A DNA stretch of 11,009 bases from Flavobacteriia bacterium (GTDB lineage Bacteria > Bacteroidota > Bacteroidia > Flavobacteriales > Flavobacteriaceae), in NCBI GenBank assembly GCA_018500075.1, contig JAHBAN010000168.1, positions 1 through 11,009 of the forward strand, in the 5' to 3' direction. The notes under the pieces are model-generated. The model searched no databases. It had not been told where the DNA came from and saw only the letters and a program-made list of their open reading frames with translations. A program made the translations under genes and the position numbers. Positions within the stretch are counted from its first letter, which is position 1; the number at the start of each line of letters is the position of its first letter. This document shows, piece after piece, positions 5,606 through 11,009 of this stretch.

Positions 5606-6062
5606 CACGCAGCATTTCCTGCAATTGCGGCTCGCGGACCATCGTGGCGGCGTCTTCCGGGCTGACCCATTTGCGGCTCCGCTCGAGGGCTTCGGGGTAG
5701 TCATCGCGCATTTCACGCACCTTGACGGGGAAGACCAGTGTTTCCACCGCGACCGGCAGGCCGCCTTTCAGCTCTTTGTCGTAATTGTAAAGGCCAAGGG
5801 CCTTGCCTGTGACGGTGCCTTTGCGCACGCCGGCCTCTTCCCAGGCTTCTTGCAGGGCGGCTTCGGGGGCGTTTTTGCCGTCAATCGGCCAGCCTTTGGG
5901 GATGATCCAGCGGCCAGACTCGCGGGATGTGACGAGCAACACTTCTTTGGTATCGCTGCCTTTGGCCTGTTTGTAACAGAGCGCGGCGACTTGCAGCCGC
6001 TTGGGGCGGCGCAGAAACGGGCTGAGAAGCTCGCTCCAAGCTTTTTGAAAAGGTTTGTTCAT
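5598..6062 (-). CDS. Nudix hydrolase, DIPP-like (diphosphoinositol/dinucleoside polyphosphate type)
   Basis: The product has 154 residues. The Nudix box runs from Gly57 to Val79: GWPIDGK, then QEAWEEAGV (71-79). It keeps the metal-binding EAWEEAG core (Glu72, Glu75, Glu76), but the first Glu of the classical box is Lys63 and the usual Arg before Glu72 is Gln71. The lead-in WIIPKGWP (52-59) is typical of the DIPP-like subgroup common in Alphaproteobacteria. Relatives hydrolyse diadenosine polyphosphates, diphosphoinositol phosphates or polyphosphate; the substrate here cannot be told. The ATG at 6062 lacks a clear ribosome binding site. Frames continue upstream, but the conserved fold starts at about residue 20, so a longer start is not needed. 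It lies between hrpB (80-nt gap) and pit (83-nt gap) on the same strand, a hint of a phosphate link. Confidence 0.85.
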   Translation of the reverse strand: MNKPFQKAWSELLSPFLRRPKRLQVAALCYKQAKGSDTKEVLLVTSRESGRWIIPKGWPIDGKNAPEAALQEAWEEAGVRKGTVTGKALGLYNYDKELKGGLPVAVETLVFPVKVREMRDDYPEALERSRKWVSPEDAATMVREPQLQEMLRDL

Positions 6063-6105
6063 AGGTGACTGACTAACTGCCGCAATTTTATTTTTGATTA
6101 ACAGA

Positions 6106-6133
6106 CATATACCATTTTGTTCGGCAATTGCAA
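6106..6133 (-). promoter_or_regulatory. Candidate promoter for the Nudix gene in an A/T-rich island
   Basis: Between hrpB and the Nudix start, 6081-6134 is strikingly A/T-rich for this window. On the minus strand TTGCAA (6133-6128) and TATATG (6111-6106) are 16 nt apart, placing transcription start about 35-40 nt before the ATG. A fair but imperfect consensus match. It suggests the Nudix gene is expressed independently of hrpB. Confidence 0.4.
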
Positions 6134-6142
6134 AGGCGGCGC

Positions 6143-8566
6143 TCAGGAGCGGCGTTTTGTGCGCAGGGTCGGGTCTGCTTCGCGCGGATCTTCGGGCCAT
6201 GGATGGCGCGGGTAGCGGCCGCGCATATCCTTGCGCACATCAGAATAGGATGTGTCCCAGAAGGCGGGGATATCCATTGTGGTTTGCACGGGGCGCTGGG
6301 CGGGCGAGAGCAGGGTCACGCGCAGGGGCTTGCCTGCGACGACCGGATGTCTGCGCTGGCCGAACATTTCCTGAAGGCGCAGCGAGATTTCGGGGTGCTC
6401 TCCGGCGTAGTCTATCGGAATTTGACGGCCCAGAGGCGTTGTGAAATGGGCGGGCGCGTGTTGGGCCAAGAGCTGGGTTTGCTCAAAGCTGAGGAGCGCT
6501 TGCAGGGGGGGCTGGATGTCAAAGGCTTTCCACTGCGCATCTGTTTTGACGCCTGCGAGATAGGGCGCGAGCCAGATTTTCAGGCTGTCAAGGAGGGCGG
6601 TGTCGGACATATCGGGCATTTCATGGCCGGCTTGGGCCAGAAGGGCGACACGGGCGCGCAACCGTTCGGCCGCGGGCGAGGGCTTGAGGCCAAGCTCGCG
6701 GATGCCCTCGCACATGGCGCCGGCCACGGCCTCTTGTGGGGCGTCTTTCCAGACCCGCGATTGCAGGGCGATCTGGCCGAAGCGCTCCTCGGCCTGCGCC
6801 AGCACGCGGCGCTCGCGGCGGGACCAGTGACAGGCGTTTTGCCATGTGATTTCGGGCGCGCAAACCTCGCGCAGCTCGGCTTCGCTGATCTGCAAGGCGG
6901 CGCGAATGCGGGCATCGCGCGGGTGGCCGTCGGTGTCTGTTACAACGAGGAGGCGGGCGGCGGCGAGGGAGTCATCCTCGGCGAGGTATGTGCCTTTGCC
7001 GCCGGATGTGAGGTAGCGCGGGGCATCGCCTATGCGGCGCAGCGCGATCCGGTCGGGATAGGCCAGCGCGGCCATTTGCGCGGGCGAATGCTGCGTGGCT
7101 CTGGCCGGGGCGGTCCGGGCGAGGCGTTTGGCCTCGGTGCGGACCTGAGCGAGCGCGGCGTGGTTCACTTGTTGCGGAACCGCGCGGGGGCTGTCGAGCG
7201 CTTTGAGGCGCAGGGCAAGATCGGCGGGCGCGGCTTTGAGGATGTCACGTTCGGACAGAAGGGCCGCCAGCGGGGCGGCCTCTGCGCCTGCGAGAGTGAG
7301 CATATGGCCAAGGCGCGGGTGCACGGGCAGGGCGGCGAGAGCGCGGCCATGGGCTGTGATGCGCTGCTCTTGATCCAGTGCGCCGAGCGCCTGCAAGAGG
7401 CTCCGCGCCTCGGCCAGCGCGCCTTCGGGCGGGGGGGTGGGCAGGGGCAGATCGGCGCTGCCCCAGAGGGCCAGCTCCAGCGCGAAGGGGGCCAGATCGG
7501 CCACCTCTATTTCGGCGGGGGCGAAGGCGGGGAGTGCGCCCTCTTCGCCGCGTGTCCAGAGGCGGTAGCAGACGCCCGGCGCGACACGGCCGGCGCGGCC
7601 TTGGCGCTGGGTGGCTTCGGCGCGGGAGGCTTTTTCTGTCACCAGCCGCGACAGGCCCGAGCCGGCGTCATAGCGCGCACGGCGGGCAAGACCGGCATCG
7701 AGCACCACGCGGACATCCTCGATGGTGAGCGAGGTTTCGGCGATCGAGGTGGCGAGCACGACTTTGCGGCCCGTGGCGGCGGGGCGGATGGCGGCCTGCT
7801 GCTCTTTGAAGGGGAGCGCGCCAAAGAGCATATGGACAGAAACCTCCTCGGGCAGGCGCCCTTGAAGCTGCGCGGCGGCGCGGCGGATTTCGCCCTCGCC
7901 GGGCAGGAAGGCGAGCAGGCCGCCTGAAGTTTCGGGGAGCACTGAGAGGATCTGCTCGGCCATGGCGTCGGCGATCCGCGCGCCTTTGGGCAGGGGCCGC
8001 TCAAGCCAGCGGGTCTCGACCGGAAAGCTGCGGCCCTCGGATGTGACCACGGGGGCGCCGCCCATCAGCGCGGCCACGGGGGCGGCATCGAGTGTGGCCG
8101 ACATGACCAGAAGCCTGAGATCCTCGCGCAGGGCCTCGGAAACCTCAAGGCAAAGGGCAAGGCCAAGATCGGCATTGAGCGACCGCTCGTGAAATTCGTC
8201 AAAGATCACCATGCCGACGCCGGAAAGCTCGGGGTCGGACTGGAGCATACGCGTGAGAATGCCTTCGGTGACGACTTCGATGCGGGTTGTGCGGCTTGTC
8301 TTGCTTTCGCCGCGGATCCGGTAGCCGACGGTTGCGCCCGCCGCTTCGCCGAGGGTGCGGGCCATGTATTCGGCGGCGGAGCGCGCGGCGAGGCGGCGCG
8401 GCTCGAGCATCAGGATGCGGCCTGTGACGAGGCCTGAGTCAAGCAGGGCGAGGGGCACCACTGTTGTTTTGCCAGCCCCCGGCGGCGCTTGAAGCACGGC
8501 GCGCGTGCCGCTTTGAAAGGCGGCGAGGAGCGCCGGAAGCGCGTCATGAATGGGCAGGTTTTGCAT
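6143..8566 (-). CDS. hrpB: ATP-dependent RNA helicase HrpB (DEAH-box family)
   Basis: The 807-residue product has the HrpB length. Superfamily 2 helicase motifs are in order: Walker A APPGAGKTT (27-35), DEFH (123-126; HrpB has DEFH where most of the family has DEAH), SAT (156-158), and motif VI QRQGRAGR before VCYRLW in the second RecA-like domain. A helicase-associated domain and the HrpB-specific C-terminal domain follow, ending with the conserved VRKDMRGRYPRHPWPEDP segment near the C-terminus. HrpB is a cytosolic RNA-dependent ATPase of unclear physiological role; relatives act in mRNA processing or ribosome work. Two close ATGs exist. The one at 8566 has AAAGGG just upstream and gives the common MxNLPIHDALPALL beginning; the ATG at 8581 has no such site. 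It is divergent from meaB. Confidence 0.93.
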   Translation of the reverse strand: MQNLPIHDALPALLAAFQSGTRAVLQAPPGAGKTTVVPLALLDSGLVTGRILMLEPRRLAARSAAEYMARTLGEAAGATVGYRIRGESKTSRTTRIEVVTEGILTRMLQSDPELSGVGMVIFDEFHERSLNADLGLALCLEVSEALREDLRLLVMSATLDAAPVAALMGGAPVVTSEGRSFPVETRWLERPLPKGARIADAMAEQILSVLPETSGGLLAFLPGEGEIRRAAAQLQGRLPEEVSVHMLFGALPFKEQQAAIRPAATGRKVVLATSIAETSLTIEDVRVVLDAGLARRARYDAGSGLSRLVTEKASRAEATQRQGRAGRVAPGVCYRLWTRGEEGALPAFAPAEIEVADLAPFALELALWGSADLPLPTPPPEGALAEARSLLQALGALDQEQRITAHGRALAALPVHPRLGHMLTLAGAEAAPLAALLSERDILKAAPADLALRLKALDSPRAVPQQVNHAALAQVRTEAKRLARTAPARATQHSPAQMAALAYPDRIALRRIGDAPRYLTSGGKGTYLAEDDSLAAARLLVVTDTDGHPRDARIRAALQISEAELREVCAPEITWQNACHWSRRERRVLAQAEERFGQIALQSRVWKDAPQEAVAGAMCEGIRELGLKPSPAAERLRARVALLAQAGHEMPDMSDTALLDSLKIWLAPYLAGVKTDAQWKAFDIQPPLQALLSFEQTQLLAQHAPAHFTTPLGRQIPIDYAGEHPEISLRLQEMFGQRRHPVVAGKPLRVTLLSPAQRPVQTTMDIPAFWDTSYSDVRKDMRGRYPRHPWPEDPREADPTLRTKRRS

Positions 8567-8590
8567 GACCCTTTGGAGCATGACGCGGGC

Positions 8591-8620
8591 TGGACAATCA
8601 AGCGGCAAAGAGGGCATATT
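8591..8620 (+). promoter_or_regulatory. Candidate promoter of a leaderless meaB mRNA
   Basis: TGGACA (8591-8596, 5 of 6 to the -35 consensus) and CATATT (8615-8620, 4 of 6 to the -10) are 18 nt apart. Only 7 nt (TTGGCGC) separate the -10 from the meaB ATG at 8628, so transcription should start at or next to the A of the ATG. The purine run AAAGAGGG (8607-8614) is 13 nt from the ATG, too far for a good ribosome binding site, and it would lie in the spacer rather than in the mRNA. Confidence 0.45.
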
Positions 8621-8627
8621 TTGGCGC

Positions 8628-9602
8628 ATGGATATTGAAGCAGTTGCAGCGAAACTTCTGGAGGGGGATCGTCGGGCCTTGGCGCGGGCGATCACGCTTG
8701 TGGAAAGTGGCCGCGAAGATCACCGCCGTGAGGCCCGTGCCCTTTTGGAGCGCCTGAAAGGGGCCGGGCGGCAAGCCTTGCGCATTGGCCTTTCGGGCAC
8801 GCCCGGTGTGGGCAAGTCGACGTTTATCGAGAGCTTTGGCCTTATGCTTGTCAGATCGGGGCTGCGGGTTGCTGTGCTGGCGGTGGACCCGAGTTCGGCG
8901 CGCTCGGGCGGCTCTATTCTGGGCGACAAGACGCGCATGGAGCATCTGAGCCGCGAGCCTGCGGCCTTTATCCGCCCCTCGCCCAGCCAGACCCAACTGG
9001 GCGGCGTGGCGCGGCGCACGCGCGAGGCTGTGGCGCTCTGTGAGGCGGCGGGGTTTGATGTGGTCTTGATCGAGACGGTCGGGGTGGGCCAGTCCGAAAC
9101 CGTTGTGGCGGAAATGTCTGATCTTTTCATCTTGCTGTTGGCACCGGCAGGGGGCGACGAGCTTCAGGGCGTGAAGCGCGGTATTATGGAGATGGCGGAT
9201 CTTATTCTTGTGAACAAGGCGGATGGCGACCTTAAGTCGGCGGCCACGCGCACCTGTGCCGATTATGCGGGGGCGCTGAGGCTATTGCGCAAGCGGGCGC
9301 AGGACCCGGAGGGCTATCCGAGGGCGATGACTGTTTCGGCGGTGCAGGAGCAGGGGCTTGAGGAGGCTTGGGAGGCGATGCGCGCGCTGCGGGACTGGCG
9401 CTGTGCCAACGGGCATTTTGACGGCACCCGCGCCCGGCAGGCGCGACACTGGTTTGCCGAGGATGTGCGCCAAGGGCTTCTGGCGCGGCTGCAAACTGGC
9501 GAGATGCGCGACGTGATGGACGGGCTGGCGGCAGAGGTCGAGGCGGGCGCAATGACCCCTTCGGCGGCGGCGGCCGAGGCGCTGGCAAAGCTCGGCGGCT
9601 GA
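8628..9602 (+). CDS. meaB: MeaB/ArgK-type G3E GTPase, chaperone of methylmalonyl-CoA mutase
   Basis: The 324-residue product matches MeaB. This cytosolic GTPase binds B12-dependent acyl-CoA mutases, gates adenosylcobalamin loading and protects them from inactivation; in relatives of this organism it serves the ethylmalonyl-CoA and propionate routes. Visible motifs: Walker A GTPGVGKST (57-65), DPSS (87-90), DKTRM (100-104), ETVGVGQSE (149-157) as the switch/Walker B part, and guanine-specificity NKAD (196-199). An N-terminal helical arm (1-50) and a C-terminal helical dimerisation region (about 255-324) flank the G domain. Some members were formerly called ArgK, an arginine/ornithine transport kinase, a name now abandoned. 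Frames extend to 8550, but the ATG at 8628 gives the usual N-terminus and fits the promoter. No mutase gene lies in the window. Confidence 0.92.
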   Translation: MDIEAVAAKLLEGDRRALARAITLVESGREDHRREARALLERLKGAGRQALRIGLSGTPGVGKSTFIESFGLMLVRSGLRVAVLAVDPSSARSGGSILGDKTRMEHLSREPAAFIRPSPSQTQLGGVARRTREAVALCEAAGFDVVLIETVGVGQSETVVAEMSDLFILLLAPAGGDELQGVKRGIMEMADLILVNKADGDLKSAATRTCADYAGALRLLRKRAQDPEGYPRAMTVSAVQEQGLEEAWEAMRALRDWRCANGHFDGTRARQARHWFAEDVRQGLLARLQTGEMRDVMDGLAAEVEAGAMTPSAAAAEALAKLGG

Positions 9603-9650
9603 GGCCGCTTTCGGAAAGATTGAACAAGGGTTTTGGGCGGGCGAAAAATG

Positions 9651-9676
9651 CGCGCCGCCTGAGGCGTTCCGGCGCG
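9651..9676. other. Hairpin after meaB
   Basis: CGCGCC (9651-9656) and GGCGCG (9671-9676) pair perfectly. Inside, GCC (9657-9659) and GGC (9663-9665) form a small secondary stem. No T-tract follows, so it is at best a weak or Rho-assisted end for meaB. Confidence 0.3.
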
Positions 9677-9695
9677 GGCTGTGCTTGATTTATGC

Positions 9696-9735
9696 GCGGC
9701 TGCGCCGCCAGAGTTGTGCTCTGAGACAGGAGCAC
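9696..9735 (+). promoter_or_regulatory. Alternative hairpins over the ribosome binding site of the HisD-like gene
   Basis: Three stems are packed here. GCGGC (9696-9700) pairs with GCCGC (9704-9708) around a 3-nt loop. CAGAG (9709-9713) pairs with CTCTG (9719-9723). GTGCTC (9716-9721) pairs with GAGCAC (9730-9735), extendable by two T-G wobbles. The last two share bases and exclude each other. The third covers part of the ribosome binding site AGGAG (9728-9732, 7 nt before the ATG at 9740), so it would reduce translation. The pairings are seen; any switching role is inferred. Confidence 0.35.
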
Positions 9736-9739
9736 GGGC

Positions 9740-11009
9740 ATGGCGATCCGCTATTTGAAATCATCCGACACCAAAGCCGAGGCGGCGGCGGGCGCAGATG
9801 TGCGCGACACCGTTTCTGTGATGCTGGCGCGGATCAAGGCGGGCGGCGAAGAGGCGGCACGTGACTATGCCAGACGTCTGGACGGCTGGGAGGGCGATGT
9901 TGTGGTCTCCGAGGCGACAATGGCGCAGGCTGTGGAGGCTGTTCCGCAAGCGCTCAAGGATGATATTGCCTGGGCGCATGACAATATCCGCCGCTTTGCC
10001 GAGGCGCAGCTGGCCACGGTGAGCGAGATGGAAATAGAGCTGCGGCCCGGACTTTTTGCCGGGCAGAAGCTGATCGCGCTGGACTCTGCGGGGGCTTATG
10101 TACCCGGCGGGCGCTATGCCCATATTGCCAGTGCTCTGATGACCATCACCACCGCGAAGGTTGCGGGGGTTCGCCATATCACGGCCTGTTCGCCGCCCAA
10201 GCCCGGCCAGGGCATTCCTGCTGCGATCCTCTATGCGATGCAGCTTGCGGGCGCGGACCGGATCCTTGCGATGGGCGGTGTGCAGGGGGTTGCTGCGATG
10301 GCGGGGGGGCTGTTCGGGGCGGTGCCTGCGGATATTCTGATCGGCCCCGGGAACGCTTATGTGGCCGAGGCCAAGCGGCAGATGTTTGGACCTGTGGGGA
10401 TTGATATGTTTGCCGGGCCGACCGACAGTATGGTGATCGCGGATGGCAGTGCGGACGCTTATACTGTGGCTTGGGACCTTGTCTCGCAGGCGGAGCATGG
10501 CCATACGTCGCCTGTCTGGCTGGTGAGTGACACGGCGGCGCTGGCGCAGGCGGTGATCGAGCTTGTGCCCCGGCTCACGGCCGAGCTGCCCGAGAGCAAC
10601 CGCGCGGCGGCGGAGGCGGCCTGGCGCGATCTGGGCGAGGTGATCTTATGTGACACGCGTGAGGAGATGGCCGATGTGGCCAATCGTTACGGGCCGGAGC
10701 ATTTGCACGTGCAGGCGGCGCAGCTTGGGTGGTGGTCGCAGGCGCTGACGTCTTATGGTTCGCTTTTTCTGGGTGCGCAGACCACCGTGAGCTTTGGAGA
10801 CAAGGCGGCGGGGCCGAACCATACGCTGCCCACATCGGGCGCGGCGCGCTATACGGGCGGGCTGTCGGTGCATAAGTTTCTCAAGACGGTGACATGGCAG
10901 CGGGCGGAGGCGCAGGCCCTACCCGATCTGGCCCGCGTGACGGCGCATATCTCGCGCGAAGAGGGCATGGAGGGCCATGCGCTCGCCGCCGATATCAGGC
11001 TCCAGACAC
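9740..11009 (+). CDS. Histidinol-dehydrogenase-family protein, HpsN-like (3' end outside the window)
   Basis: 423 codons are present and the frame is open at the right edge; the family has about 430 residues, so only a few are missing. HisD-family residues are all visible: NAD-domain GAYVPGGRY (118-126), GPGNAYVAEAKRQ (202-214), zinc ligands Gln250 and His253 in SQAEHGH, catalytic Glu320-His321 in YGPEHL, Asp354 and His361 in GDKAAGPNH, and His413 in EEGMEGH. Classical HisD oxidises histidinol to histidine with NAD. This protein instead has GGRYAHIAS, and RYTGGLSVHKFLKTVTWQ where biosynthetic HisD has SGLSV then a shorter block, features I associate with HpsN-like paralogues (sulfopropanediol 3-dehydrogenase). 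Substrate is therefore uncertain, and no gene symbol is given. AGGAG 7 nt upstream supports the ATG. It lies 137 nt after meaB. Confidence 0.85.
   Translation, partial: MAIRYLKSSDTKAEAAAGADVRDTVSVMLARIKAGGEEAARDYARRLDGWEGDVVVSEATMAQAVEAVPQALKDDIAWAHDNIRRFAEAQLATVSEMEIELRPGLFAGQKLIALDSAGAYVPGGRYAHIASALMTITTAKVAGVRHITACSPPKPGQGIPAAILYAMQLAGADRILAMGGVQGVAAMAGGLFGAVPADILIGPGNAYVAEAKRQMFGPVGIDMFAGPTDSMVIADGSADAYTVAWDLVSQAEHGHTSPVWLVSDTAALAQAVIELVPRLTAELPESNRAAAEAAWRDLGEVILCDTREEMADVANRYGPEHLHVQAAQLGWWSQALTSYGSLFLGAQTTVSFGDKAAGPNHTLPTSGAARYTGGLSVHKFLKTVTWQRAEAQALPDLARVTAHISREEGMEGHALAADIRLQT

Noticed and set aside
4123..5700. 525-codon plus-strand frame over pit
   Set aside because: Gly/Asp/His-rich translation typical of an antisense shadow. 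It runs across the pit promoter and into the next gene without a plausible start signal or domain.
6063..6200. Longer Nudix protein starting at 6200
   Set aside because: The extension overlaps the end of hrpB and crosses an A/T-rich promoter-like island; the added residues are not part of the Nudix fold.
6128..7927. 599-codon plus-strand frame over hrpB
   Set aside because: Same reasons: Gly/Ala/Arg-rich, no motifs, fully opposite a well-conserved helicase.
8567..8695. Longer N-terminus for HrpB starting at 8695
   Set aside because: It would overlap the meaB coding start, and the extra residues are not typical of HrpB. The ATG at 8566 has a ribosome-binding-like AAAGGG and the normal N-terminus.
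9740..11009. Calling the last gene biosynthetic hisD
   Set aside because: The catalytic residues fit, but the GGRY and RYTGGLSVHKF regions favour the HpsN-like paralogue group, so the call was left at family level.

Overview
The window is a GC-rich stretch (roughly 60-65% by eye) of an alphaproteobacterial chromosome, most likely of the Rhodobacteraceae/Roseobacter group. The reasons are the style of the proteins (alphaproteobacterial Nudix, HrpB and HpsN-like HisD proteins, and MeaB, the chaperone of acyl-CoA mutases), strong GCG/GGC codon preference, and an intergenic GGGGGAC/GTCCCCC element ending in a GATATTT string that I remember from Rhodobacteraceae intergenic DNA. This is recognition from memory, not a database result. 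I see no phage, insertion sequence, CRISPR array, tRNA or rRNA. Eight protein-coding genes are clear, seven of them complete.

Layout: (1) Bases 1-262 are an unusual leader ahead of arginine biosynthesis. They hold a possible divergent gene start at the left edge, a 15-residue ORF with a strong ribosome binding site and four consecutive Arg codons, a long-range inverted repeat, a terminator-like hairpin and further hairpins up to the argD ribosome binding site. (2) argD and argF (263-2370) form a translationally coupled pair for ornithine and citrulline synthesis. (3) The 247-nt gap 2371-2617 holds an inverted repeat, a 32-bp tandem repeat of hairpins and a small 12-mer duplication. (4) gnd (2618-4012) encodes NADP-type 6-phosphogluconate dehydrogenase and is convergent with (5) a minus-strand row read hrpB (8566-6143), a DIPP-like Nudix hydrolase (6062-5598) and a PiT-family phosphate transporter (5514-4027). 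Three 11-bp Pho-box-like repeats lie in front of pit. (6) meaB (8628-9602) is divergent from hrpB, with a promoter placed so that its mRNA could be leaderless. (7) A histidinol-dehydrogenase-family gene of HpsN-like type starts at 9740 and runs off the right edge.

Functionally this is mostly core metabolism: arginine synthesis, the oxidative pentose phosphate branch, low-affinity phosphate uptake, protection of a B12-dependent acyl-CoA mutase, and an oxidation of a histidinol- or sulfonate-type alcohol. The most novel-looking element is the argDF leader. A short Arg-rich peptide, a 14-bp long-range helix over its ribosome binding site and start codon, and an overlapping terminator-like hairpin together suggest arginine-sensing attenuation. 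The Pho-box-like repeats before pit are the second point of interest.
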